From CAZAFM01 sp964484395 (lineage in GTDB: Bacteria; Campylobacterota; Campylobacteria; Campylobacterales; CAZAFM01), in NCBI GenBank assembly GCA_964484395.1, contig CAZAFM010000074.1:1-11925 (forward strand): 11,925 nucleotides of DNA. Direction: 5' to 3'. Positions 1 to 6,798 of the stretch are shown one piece after another. The notes beneath the pieces were generated by a model. It was not told the origin of the DNA. It did no database searches and saw only the letters and a program-made list of their open reading frames with translations. Position numbers and translations under genes: made by a program. Every line of letters begins with the position of its first letter. The stretch's first letter is position 1.

Positions 1-307
1 TTATAGTTGCACTTAGCTTATATGAGTGGGTTAGCTCATCATCAGCTATATCTATATCAACTCCATCAATATTTACAGGATGACACATAGGGATAAGCTC
101 TGAGGTCTTTTTAGCGCCCATAATAGCTGCCACTACAGCAGTCTGCAAAACAGGACCTTTTTTACCACTATCATTTTTGATAGCCAAAAAAGCCTCTTTG
201 CTCATATATATCCTACCACTTGCCCTAGCTACCCTCTGAGTAACCTCTTTTGCTCCCACATCTACCATTTTGGGGTTGTTTTTACTATCTATGTGAGTTA
301 GCTCCAT
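1..307 (-). CDS. moaC: Cyclic pyranopterin monophosphate synthase MoaC (C-terminus cut by window edge)
   Basis: MoaC works with MoaA in the first step of molybdenum-cofactor synthesis, turning the MoaA product from GTP into cyclic pyranopterin monophosphate in the cytoplasm. The visible 102 residues begin MELTHIDSKNNPKMVDVGAK, the typical MoaC opening. They contain the KKGP segment near residue 50, which aligns with the catalytic lysine region (KGD) of E. coli MoaC, and the signature KKTSELIPMCHP at about 66-77. The family is about 160 residues long, so roughly the last third lies outside the window. The ATG directly abuts the moeA stop codon (TAGATG) and has no strong Shine-Dalgarno of its own, so translation is probably coupled to moeA. 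It is the last visible gene of the topA-bioB-moaD-moeA-moaC unit. The assignment is secure. Confidence 0.95.
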   Translation of the reverse strand, partial: MELTHIDSKNNPKMVDVGAKEVTQRVARASGRIYMSKEAFLAIKNDSGKKGPVLQTAVVAAIMGAKKTSELIPMCHPVNIDGVDIDIADDELTHSYKLSATI

Positions 308-1516
308 CTATACACCAATACTTTTAAACATATATACATCAACTTCACTTCCTGCATCATACTCTCCCTCTTTAGGCAACATAGCAAGAGCGCTACTTCC
401 TACTAGGTTGTTAATAATAGCACTTGAGTTGCTTTTTTTGGAGCTAAAGCTAAGAGTTAGTCTTCCATCTTCATAAAAAGCCTCAGCAGGTCTAAACTCA
501 AACCTATCTCCGCTTTTTCTCACACTCTCTTTTAGCACTCCTTTGTGAGTTGTAAACTCATGCTTCTGACCCAAAAGAGCTTTTATTATCGGTTTACCAA
601 ATAGTGAAAATGTCACAAATGCTGAGTTTGGAAATCCAGGAAGTCCGATAATAAACTTACTATCTTTTTTATAGACACCTATTGGCTTTCCGGGTTTCAT
701 TTTTACACCTTTAAACACCTCTTTTGCATCTATCTCTTTTAGTATTTCTTGAATAAAGTCAAAATCCCCCTTACTCATCCCTCCAGTAGTCACAACCACA
801 TCATAGCTTTTCAGTGCCTCAACTATCACCCTTTTTGAGCTCTCAAAGTTATCCTTTACTACTCCTAGGTTATAGGCTTTAGCTCCTAGGTCTTGTATAT
901 ATGCACACAAGGCGTAGTTGTTTGAACTATATATCTGTGAGTCTAGTTGTTTTTTAGCAGATAATGAAAGAAGCTCCTCTCCAAAGCTAACAACCCCAAC
1001 ACTAGGAAGTCTAAACACATCAACCTCACTTACTCCTAGTGATGCTATCAAGCCTACCTCAACAGCTCCAACCTTAGTGCCTTGAGATAGTAACACATCA
1101 CCTTTTTTATAACTATCACCAACTCTTCTTATGTTTTCATACTCTTTTACACTATCTTTTTCTATGATGAGCTTTCCATCACTATCTCTACACTCTTCTA
1201 CTTTCACAACCGCATCAGCCCCGTCTGGAATAAGCGCTCCTGTAAAGATTTTATAAGCTTCACCGCGTTTTAGCTCATAGCTTCTATCACTTCCTGCTTG
1301 TATGAAGCCTTTTATTACAATATCACTTCCCATATCACTGCACTTTATCGCATATCCATCCATAGCAGAAGTGTTGAAGGCTGGAGAGTTTTCAGATGCT
1401 TTTATATCCTCTGCTAATGTTCGCCCAAAAGCACTACTAATAAAAACACTCTCCTTAGCACTTGGATAGACAAGCTGAGCTTCTAAAGCCTCTAATGCTT
1501 CATAAAACCCAACCAT
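308..1516 (-). CDS. moeA: Molybdopterin molybdenumtransferase MoeA
   Basis: MoeA inserts molybdate into adenylylated molybdopterin, releasing AMP, as the last common step of molybdenum-cofactor synthesis. The 402-residue product matches the family length (E. coli 411). Visible motifs are AMDGYAI (51-57), TGALIPDGADAVV (92-104), TTGGMSKGDFDF (243-254), MKPGKPIGV (273-281) and GLPGFPNSAF (291-300). The stretch that normally reads STGDEL is SFGEEL here (about 177-182). An in-frame ATG at 1531 would add five residues, but I prefer the ATG at 1516: it lies 5 bases after GGAGGG (1527-1522), whereas the upstream one has no ribosome-binding site and would overlap moaD. The start is 2 bases after the moaD stop, and the stop abuts the moaC ATG. 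A second MoeA-family member may exist elsewhere in the genome, so the exact cofactor target is not proven. Confidence 0.95.
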   Translation of the reverse strand: MVGFYEALEALEAQLVYPSAKESVFISSAFGRTLAEDIKASENSPAFNTSAMDGYAIKCSDMGSDIVIKGFIQAGSDRSYELKRGEAYKIFTGALIPDGADAVVKVEECRDSDGKLIIEKDSVKEYENIRRVGDSYKKGDVLLSQGTKVGAVEVGLIASLGVSEVDVFRLPSVGVVSFGEELLSLSAKKQLDSQIYSSNNYALCAYIQDLGAKAYNLGVVKDNFESSKRVIVEALKSYDVVVTTGGMSKGDFDFIQEILKEIDAKEVFKGVKMKPGKPIGVYKKDSKFIIGLPGFPNSAFVTFSLFGKPIIKALLGQKHEFTTHKGVLKESVRKSGDRFEFRPAEAFYEDGRLTLSFSSKKSNSSAIINNLVGSSALAMLPKEGEYDAGSEVDVYMFKSIGV

Positions 1517-1518
1517 GC

Positions 1519-1740
1519 CTACCCTCCGCATACAGGAGGTAGAAGTGAAATTCTATCTCCATCTTTTAGCTCTATCTCTAGAGTATCAACTATTTTGTCA
1601 TTCAGAGCAATAGCAGAGTTTGGTAGCCACTCCTCTAAATCACTCTCTTGTTTTAGTAGCTCTTTAACATCACTTAGCGTAGATGCATCTATTCTCATAG
1701 ACTCTTTTCCTATAGGTCCTAAAAACTCAACTTCTACCAT
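1519..1740 (-). CDS. moaD: Molybdopterin synthase sulfur-carrier subunit MoaD
   Basis: MoaD is the small ubiquitin-like sulfur carrier of molybdopterin synthase. Its C-terminal glycine is adenylylated, loaded with sulfur as a thiocarboxylate, and donated through MoaE to cyclic pyranopterin monophosphate. The 73-residue product has the right length. It has a beta-grasp pattern, with the segment KDGDRISLLPPVCGG at the C-terminus matching the usual MoaD ending of two prolines and a terminal Gly-Gly. The residue before Gly-Gly is cysteine, where alanine is more common. The ATG is preceded by AAAGGAAA at a suitable distance and lies 13 bases after the bioB stop. Its partner MoaE and the activating enzyme (MoeB type) are not in this window. 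ThiS shares this fold, but the neighbours moeA and moaC favour MoaD. Confidence 0.92.
   Translation of the reverse strand: MVEVEFLGPIGKESMRIDASTLSDVKELLKQESDLEEWLPNSAIALNDKIVDTLEIELKDGDRISLLPPVCGG
1522..1527 (-). promoter_or_regulatory. Ribosome-binding site of moeA inside the moaD Gly-Gly codons
   Basis: On the minus strand the sequence GGAGGG is followed by TAGGC and then the ATG at 1516. The hexamer is a near-perfect Shine-Dalgarno and also the last two sense codons of moaD. It decides the moeA start in favour of 1516 over 1531. Confidence 0.75.
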
Positions 1741-1753
1741 AGCTTTTCCTTTG

Positions 1754-2587
1754 TTAGCAATTCAAAACTGGATTAATTCCATTTTTTTTCATATCTTCTA
1801 GGTCTTTTTTTACCTCTTCACCTTTAGCAGTTAGATAGTCCCCTATAACAACTGAGTCAAACCCAGAATTGATGGCTTCACTCATACTTTCAAAAACTAG
1901 ATTTCTCCCACCTGCTGCCATAAAAATAGTCTCTGGTAGTGCCTCTTTTGCCCTCTGTATAACTTCTAATGCCTCTTTTTTTGATATAACTTCACTTCCT
2001 AATGGTAGAGCACTATTTGGGTAGTAGAAGTTTATTGGTGAGGTTTTTGGGTTTAGCTCTTTTAGAGCTTCAAAGTAGCTTTTTCTATCATCCTCACTCT
2101 CACCTACTCCAAATATCCCTCCACTACATAGCTCAAGCCCAACCTCTTTGACATTAAGACAGGTTTCAAATCTATCCTCCCACTCCATAGTAGTGCATAT
2201 ATTTGGATAGTACTCTTTAGAAGTCTCTAGGTTATGATTATAAGCAAAAACTCCCGCTTTTTTTAGCTCAAGCAAGGCCTCTTTAGAAGCTATACCATTA
2301 CAAGCTATTATATGAAGTGGAAGGTTCTCTTTTTTTATAAGCTCTACACACTCTAAGATGTACTCCAGACGCTTATCATCTAGCCCTTTTCCAGAAGTTA
2401 CTAGACAAAAACCAAGCGCACCAAGACTAGTGGCGAATCTTGCCTCTTTTAGCACCTCAAGCTTATCTTTAAACCTAAAGCTCTCTATTCCGCTTTTATA
2501 ATGCGCACTTTGAGTGCAAAATGCGCAGTCCTCAGCACACTCTCCACTGTTGGTATTTGATATGGAGCAGAGCATTACTTGAGCCAT
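1754..2587 (-). CDS. bioB: Biotin synthase BioB (radical SAM), short Campylobacter type
   Basis: BioB inserts sulfur into dethiobiotin to make biotin, using a radical-SAM [4Fe-4S] cluster and a sacrificial [2Fe-2S] cluster. The radical-SAM triad is CAEDCAFC (Cys17, Cys21, Cys24). Candidate ligands of the second cluster are Cys61 (GFCLVTSG), Cys131 (NICTT), Cys154 (LCSGGI) and Arg228 (GGRN). YNHNLETSKEYYP at about 116-128 is typical. At 277 residues it is shorter than E. coli BioB (346) and starts almost at the cluster loop, as in the Campylobacter enzyme as I recall it. The ATG is 3 bases after the topA stop, with a ribosome-binding site (AGGGA) inside the topA end. As I recall, topA and bioB are also adjacent in Campylobacter jejuni. 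No other bio genes are in view. Confidence 0.95.
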   Translation of the reverse strand: MAQVMLCSISNTNSGECAEDCAFCTQSAHYKSGIESFRFKDKLEVLKEARFATSLGALGFCLVTSGKGLDDKRLEYILECVELIKKENLPLHIIACNGIASKEALLELKKAGVFAYNHNLETSKEYYPNICTTMEWEDRFETCLNVKEVGLELCSGGIFGVGESEDDRKSYFEALKELNPKTSPINFYYPNSALPLGSEVISKKEALEVIQRAKEALPETIFMAAGGRNLVFESMSEAINSGFDSVVIGDYLTAKGEEVKKDLEDMKKNGINPVLNC

Positions 2588-2590
2588 ACT

Positions 2591-4798
2591 CTACTCTTCC
2601 CTATCTTCACGGTTTTTGCACTTTATGCACTCATAGATGGGCTTTTTCCTAAACTCTCTTTTTGCCATCAAGTATCCACACTCAGAACACTTCTTGTCAA
2701 CTGGCTCAAACTTACTGATAAACTTACACTTAGGATAATTAGAGCATCCATAAAAAGCCCCCCTTCTAGACTTCCTAAGAAGGAGATCTCCTCCACACTC
2801 TGGACATGGTACTGAGGCTTTTTCTACCTCTTTTGGCTCCATAGTGCTTCCATCTAGGGCTTTTGTATTTTTACACTCTGGATATCCACTACAAGCTAGG
2901 AACTTTCCTCTTTTGCCGGATTTTACAACCATATCTTTTCCACACTTCTCGCACTTCTGACCCTCTGCTACCTCTGCATCCTCTTTTGTTTGAGCAGTGT
3001 ATTTACATTTAGGAAACCCACTACAAGCAATGAACTCTCCAAACCTTCCTTTCCTGCGAACTAGCTCAGCTCCACACTTAGGGCAGTTTTCACCTGTTGG
3101 AATAGCCATTTTTTGGCTTTTTATATTCTCTTTTCCACTCTCTATTTTTTTCATAAATGGCTCATAAAACTCAGATAGAAGCTTTTGCCAATCTTTTTTA
3201 TCCTCTGCTACCTCATCTAGCTCCTCTTCAAGCTTAGCTGTAAAAGAGCTATCAACAATCTCACCGAAGTGTTCTTGTAGCACTTCTATAACCTTAAATG
3301 CTATCTCTTCAGGTCTTATCTGTCTTTTCTCTATCTCTATGTACTCTCTTGACTCCAAGATAGAGATGGTGGGTGCATAAGTAGATGGTCGTCCAATCCC
3401 AAGACTCTCAAGTGTCTTTATGAGAGCCGCTTCACTAAAACGAGGTGGTGGCTCTGTTTGATGCTTGGTTGAGGTGATTTTTTCTAGCTCCATCTCTTGA
3501 CCCTCTTGAAGCTCTGGGAGGATTTTGTCTTTATCATCAGCTCCTAGTAGCTTATAAAAACCGGGCTTAACAAGCCTTCTACCATTTAGTTTAAACTTCC
3601 CACTCTCTGAAGCAATAAAAACATTTAGCAACTCATACTGAGCCTCAGTCATCTGTGAGGCTAAGAATCGATTATATATAAGTCTATATAGTCTTAGTTC
3701 TTCAGATTTTAGATATTTAGCAGCTACCTCTGGAGTAAAGTCAAGCTTTGTAGGTCTAATAGCTTCATGGGCTTCTTGAGCGCCTTTAGATTTTGACTTG
3801 TATCTTCGTGGGCTTTTTGGCAAAAATTCCTTTCCAAATCGTTCATCTATGGCACTTCTTGCCTCTTTGATAGCTGATTCAGCGATGTTTAGACTATCTG
3901 TTCTCATATATGTGATTACCCCACTTACACCCTCAGGCGTCTTCACACCCTCATATAGACTCTGAGCTATCATCATTGTCCTTTTTGGTGAGAAGCCTAG
4001 CTGACTTGAGGCACTCTGCTGAAGTGTTGAGGTGGTAAATGGTGGAGATGGGGAGACCTTTTTGCTCTTTTTTTCAATCGTAGAAATTGCAAACTTCTCA
4101 GACTCCAAAGTCTTTTTTATCTCATCTGCTTCCTCTTTTTTGCCTATGGTTAGCTTTTGTATCTTCTTATTCCTAAACTCTACTAACTCACTCTCAAGCT
4201 CTTTTTTGAAGCTTCCAACTATACTGTAGTATGTTACTGGCTTGAAGGCTTGTATCTCTTTTTCTCTATCTACTACTATCTTTAGGGCTGCACTTTGAAC
4301 CCTTCCTGCACTTAAACCCTTTTGGATTTTAGAAGATATTAGAGGTGAGAGCTTATAGCCTACTATCCTATCAAGTAGCCTTCTTGCTTGTTGGGCGTTT
4401 ATCATATTTATATCTAGATTTCTTGGGTTCTCTATACTTTTTAGTATTGCGCTTTTTGTAACCTCATGAAAAACAACTCTTGGAAGCTCTAAAGGCTTAT
4501 CACTTATGTTTTGTGCCAAAAAGTAGCCTATAGCCTCACCCTCTCTATCTTCATCTGTTGCTATATATATTTGTGAAGCTTTTTTTGCTTTTTTCTTGAT
4601 CTCATCTACCAACGCTTTGTGGTCTTCATCCAATGTGTACTTAGGAGTAAAGCTACCATCCTCTATAGTTATACCAAAAGCTCTTTTTGGTAAATCCATA
4701 ACATGTCCTTTAGTAGCTATAACCTCATACCCACTGTCCAAAAAACTCTTTATTGTTCTTGCTTTTGTTGGTGATTCGACTATTACAAGTCCCTTCAA
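2591..4798 (-). CDS. topA: DNA topoisomerase I (type IA)
   Basis: TopA relaxes negative supercoils by cutting one strand through a 5'-phosphotyrosine bond. The 735-residue product opens with a TOPRIM domain: VESPTKA at 7-13 supplies the acidic Glu8, and TDEDREGEA at 81-89 supplies the Asp-x-Asp-x-Glu metal site. NAQQARRLLDRIVGYKLSP (134-152) is a family signature. VITYMRTDS holds the catalytic Tyr297. Four zinc ribbons follow, at about 572-598, 616-642, 665-691 and 704-727, each built from CxxC pairs; the last is shorter and more divergent. The start codon is TTG, chosen because it begins the conserved MKGLVIVESP block and lies 5 bases after AAAGGA. The gene is divergent from the flagellin gene and heads the run into bioB and the molybdenum-cofactor genes. 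Confidence 0.97.
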   Translation of the reverse strand: MKGLVIVESPTKARTIKSFLDSGYEVIATKGHVMDLPKRAFGITIEDGSFTPKYTLDEDHKALVDEIKKKAKKASQIYIATDEDREGEAIGYFLAQNISDKPLELPRVVFHEVTKSAILKSIENPRNLDINMINAQQARRLLDRIVGYKLSPLISSKIQKGLSAGRVQSAALKIVVDREKEIQAFKPVTYYSIVGSFKKELESELVEFRNKKIQKLTIGKKEEADEIKKTLESEKFAISTIEKKSKKVSPSPPFTTSTLQQSASSQLGFSPKRTMMIAQSLYEGVKTPEGVSGVITYMRTDSLNIAESAIKEARSAIDERFGKEFLPKSPRRYKSKSKGAQEAHEAIRPTKLDFTPEVAAKYLKSEELRLYRLIYNRFLASQMTEAQYELLNVFIASESGKFKLNGRRLVKPGFYKLLGADDKDKILPELQEGQEMELEKITSTKHQTEPPPRFSEAALIKTLESLGIGRPSTYAPTISILESREYIEIEKRQIRPEEIAFKVIEVLQEHFGEIVDSSFTAKLEEELDEVAEDKKDWQKLLSEFYEPFMKKIESGKENIKSQKMAIPTGENCPKCGAELVRRKGRFGEFIACSGFPKCKYTAQTKEDAEVAEGQKCEKCGKDMVVKSGKRGKFLACSGYPECKNTKALDGSTMEPKEVEKASVPCPECGGDLLLRKSRRGAFYGCSNYPKCKFISKFEPVDKKCSECGYLMAKREFRKKPIYECIKCKNREDREE

Positions 4799-4829
4799 AT
4801 TAGTCCTTTACATAAACATTTCCAAAAAT

Positions 4830-4835
4830 TCTATA
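4830..4835 (-). promoter_or_regulatory. Possible -10 element for topA
   Basis: On the minus strand TATAGA (4835-4830) lies about 32 bases before the topA TTG start within an A/T-rich stretch, which fits a sigma-70 -10 box. No convincing -35 is seen. A TTTAGC 16 bases upstream is a poor match and would overlap the flagellin TAAA element on the other strand. This is an inference from position and composition only. Confidence 0.3.
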
Positions 4836-4853
4836 ATTTTGCACCTTAAAAGC

Positions 4854-4880
4854 TAAACTTTTTAAACCCCAAGACGATAT
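4854..4880 (+). promoter_or_regulatory. FliA (sigma-28) promoter of the flagellin gene
   Basis: TAAA (4854-4857), 15 bases, then GACGATAT (4873-4880) matches the sigma-28 consensus TAAA-N15-GCCGATAA in spacing and nearly all positions, and the CGATAT core is the form familiar from Campylobacter and Helicobacter flagellin promoters. Transcription would start near 4887, giving a leader of about 45 bases. No sigma-54 type GG-N10-GC element is seen upstream. Confidence 0.8.
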
Positions 4881-4890
4881 AATTCTTGTA

Positions 4891-4908
4891 CGCGGCAAGG
4901 ACGCCACG
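4891..4908 (+). promoter_or_regulatory. Candidate CsrA-binding hairpin in the flagellin mRNA leader
   Basis: The leader can fold as CG, an unpaired C, then GGC (4894-4896) pairing with GCC (4903-4905), an A, and CG, leaving the loop AAGGAC. The stretch GCAAGGACGC fits the core CANGGANG of the CsrA consensus, with GGA displayed in the loop. A second GGA lies in the Shine-Dalgarno AAAAGGAG (4918-4925), 23 bases further on, a spacing a CsrA dimer could bridge. CsrA repression of flagellin mRNA, relieved by FliW, is established in Campylobacter jejuni and Bacillus. Its operation here is an inference. Confidence 0.5.
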
Positions 4909-4931
4909 AAATATACAAAAAGGAGTTTGAA

Positions 4932-6413
4932 ATGGCTTTTCAAGTCAATACTAACGTAAACGCGCTAAATTCACATGCGCAGGCAACATTCACACAAAGA
5001 AATTTGGCGAACTCACTAGAAAAATTGAGTTCTGGTCTAAGAATTAACAAAGCAGCAGATGATGCTTCAGGTATGGCGATTGCAGATAGCCTAAGAGCTC
5101 AAGCGGGTGCTCTAGGACAAGCGATTAACAACTCAAACGAAGCTATTGGGATTATCCAAATCGCTGATAAAGCAATGGATGAACAAATCAAAATCCTAGA
5201 TACCATCAAAACTAAAGCAACCCAAGCAGCCCAAGATGGTCAAACATCAGCTACAAGAAAAGCTATCCAAGATGATATCAATAGACTTATGGAGTCTCTT
5301 GATGGTATAGCTGGTCAGACTTCATACAACGGACAGTCTTTGCTAGCTGGCTCTTTTACTAACAAAGAGTTCCAAGTAGGTGCATACTCAAATGAATCAG
5401 TAAGAGTATCTATCGGTGCGACAAGCTCTGATAAGATAGGTAACACTAGATTTGAAACTGGTCAAAACATAACTGGTGCTGGAACTGTTAGTCTAACATT
5501 CGAAGATATAGGTGGCTCTCAGGATATAGAACTTGAGTCAGTTGTTATCTCCACTGGTGCTGGTACTGGTATAGGCGTACTAGCTGAAACTATCAATAAA
5601 AACTCTGATCAACTAGAAGGTATCAGAGCTTCATGGCAAGTTCAGGCAACTGCAACTGCAGCTGTTACTACTGGTACTGTTGCGTCACTTGCCATAAATG
5701 GTATAACCATAGGTGATGTCACTGTAAACGCAGCAAATGATGCAAATGGTGAGCTAGTAGCTGCCATAAATGCGGTAACAGACCAAACAGGTGTGCAAGC
5801 AAGTATAGATGAGCAAGGTCACCTAAACCTTACAAGTGTAGATGGTAGAGGTATAAGTGCTGTAGGTCTAACTGAGGCTGGGTTCACTGATACGGTTGAA
5901 GAATTTGGTAGACTCTCCCTTACTAGACTTGATGGTAGAGATATTAAGGTAGATGGTACTGGTGCTGGCTTATCTACGGGATCTGACATTGCCGAAGAGA
6001 CTATAAACCTTAGATCTATTAAGGGTAACTTCACAGAGGATCAAGCTTCAGCTATGGGCTTTTTTGCAAACACAGCTTTAGCTGATAGAGTTGAAGGTAC
6101 AGATCAGATAGCAGCAGGTGTTACATCACTAAAAGGTGCTATGGGTGTTATGAGTATTGCAGAGACTGCACAGAAAAACCTAGATACTATTAGAGCAGGT
6201 CTTGGTTCAGCACAGAACCAAATAACAAGTACGCTAAACAACATCACTATTACTCAGGTGAATGTAAAAGCGGCTGAAGCGGGTATTAGAGAGGTTGACT
6301 TTGCTGCAGAGTCTGCGACATTTAACAAACTAAACATATTGGCACAGAGTGGTTCATACGCAATGAGTCAATCAAACGCAGTTCAACAAAACATCCTAAG
6401 ACTTCTTCAGTAA
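4932..6413 (+). CDS. flaA: Flagellin (Campylobacterota type)
   Basis: Flagellin is exported by the flagellar type III apparatus and polymerises into the filament. The 493-residue product has the conserved N-terminal coiled region (about 1-170; MAFQVNTNVNALNSHAQ at the start, LEKLSSGLRINKAADDASG at 29-47) and the conserved C-terminal region (about 400-493, ending QSNAVQQNILRLLQ). The variable middle contains a Flagellin_IN-like segment at about 249-305 and a similar motif pair, LNLTSVDGRGI (about 295) and LSLTRLDGRDI (about 327). No signal peptide is present, as expected. Residues 85-100 read QIKILDTIKTKATQAA, the Campylobacter/Helicobacter form that lacks the TLR5-binding signature of enteric flagellins. 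AAAAGGAG lies 6 bases before the ATG. The symbol follows Campylobacter usage; other flagellin copies may exist elsewhere. Confidence 0.97.
   Translation: MAFQVNTNVNALNSHAQATFTQRNLANSLEKLSSGLRINKAADDASGMAIADSLRAQAGALGQAINNSNEAIGIIQIADKAMDEQIKILDTIKTKATQAAQDGQTSATRKAIQDDINRLMESLDGIAGQTSYNGQSLLAGSFTNKEFQVGAYSNESVRVSIGATSSDKIGNTRFETGQNITGAGTVSLTFEDIGGSQDIELESVVISTGAGTGIGVLAETINKNSDQLEGIRASWQVQATATAAVTTGTVASLAINGITIGDVTVNAANDANGELVAAINAVTDQTGVQASIDEQGHLNLTSVDGRGISAVGLTEAGFTDTVEEFGRLSLTRLDGRDIKVDGTGAGLSTGSDIAEETINLRSIKGNFTEDQASAMGFFANTALADRVEGTDQIAAGVTSLKGAMGVMSIAETAQKNLDTIRAGLGSAQNQITSTLNNITITQVNVKAAEAGIREVDFAAESATFNKLNILAQSGSYAMSQSNAVQQNILRLLQ
5841..5940 (+). repeat. Short internal repeat in the variable region of flagellin
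   Basis: GATGGTAGAG occurs at 5841-5850 and again at 5931-5940, each within a similar stretch of about 26 bases that encodes LTSVDGRGI in the first copy and LTRLDGRDI in the second. The copies are 90 bases apart in the same reading frame, suggesting an old 30-codon internal duplication of the surface-exposed domain. The similarity outside the core is modest. Confidence 0.4.
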
Positions 6414-6420
6414 GTCTTAG
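6396..6420 (+). repeat. Perfect inverted repeat spanning the flagellin stop codon
   Basis: CTAAGACTT (6396-6404) and AAGTCTTAG (6412-6420) form a perfect 9-bp stem with a 7-base loop. The TAA stop (6411-6413) lies at the junction of loop and stem. No U-tract follows directly, so it is more likely an mRNA 3'-end stabilising structure or part of a double hairpin than a terminator by itself. Confidence 0.6.
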
Positions 6421-6428
6421 TTCTCCTA

Positions 6429-6452
6429 AAAGCTCCCTCCTCTGGGGGCTTT
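6429..6452. terminator. Probable bidirectional terminator between flagellin and the convergent membrane-protein gene
   Basis: AAAGCTCCC (6429-6437) pairs with GGGGGCTTT (6444-6452) as a 9-bp stem with one G-U pair and a 6-base loop. The A-rich foot on one side and T-rich foot on the other suit termination in both directions, and it lies between convergent genes. The U-tracts are short (TTT on the plus strand, TTTT on the minus). Confidence 0.65.
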
Positions 6453-6458
6453 ATCTAA

Positions 6459-6752
6459 CTACTCATCCATAAACCTAACATCTTTTATCTTCTCAAAGTC
6501 AAATCCACTATAGTCTTTGTTGATACCTATTATGTATGGCAAAAACTCAACAATAATAAACACAAAATATATCATTGGAAAAAACAGATAGCACTCATAC
6601 ACATAGCCCTTTTTACTATACCAGAACTTAGCCCATCTTTTGGCAGTTTTTGACCCAGAGACTACAAGCATAGAGTGTATGCCAAATATAAACCCCCAAA
6701 CTATATATGTCAAAAACACAAAAAGCATAACTACTTTAAATATAAATTCCAT
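6459..6752 (-). CDS. Hypothetical small membrane protein (two predicted helices)
   Basis: I do not recognise this 97-residue protein. It has two long hydrophobic segments, at about 4-31 and 53-77, separated by a strongly basic loop (KTAKRWAKFWYSKK, residues 35-48). By the positive-inside rule the loop should be cytoplasmic and both ends outside. The tail after residue 79 is charged and acidic (DFEKIKDVRFMDE). There is no lipobox or evident catalytic motif. The gene looks real: AGAGGTG lies at a suitable distance before the ATG, the frame is the only sensible one across this interval, and a bidirectional terminator lies just past its stop. It is divergent from the glycosylase-cdsA-dxr operon, with a 73-base intergenic region. 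No function is proposed. Confidence 0.7.
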   Translation of the reverse strand: MEFIFKVVMLFVFLTYIVWGFIFGIHSMLVVSGSKTAKRWAKFWYSKKGYVYECYLFFPMIYFVFIIVEFLPYIIGINKDYSGFDFEKIKDVRFMDE

Positions 6753-6798
6753 AACTACACCTCTTTTTCTCTGTATTCAGCAATATTTGCGTAGAATA

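Noticed and set aside
1517..1531. Five-residue N-terminal extension of MoeA from the ATG at 1531
   Set aside because: It has no Shine-Dalgarno and would overlap moaD, while the ATG at 1516 has GGAGGG at 5-base spacing and gives the usual MoeA N-terminus.
2579..2815. Plus-strand open frame opposite the topA 3' end
   Set aside because: It lies opposite the well-supported zinc-ribbon codons of topA, has no family resemblance and no convincing ribosome-binding site.
4799..4931. Sigma-54 promoter for flagellin
   Set aside because: No GG-N10-GC pair with the TTGGCAC / TTGC pattern is present, whereas a sigma-28 element fits well.
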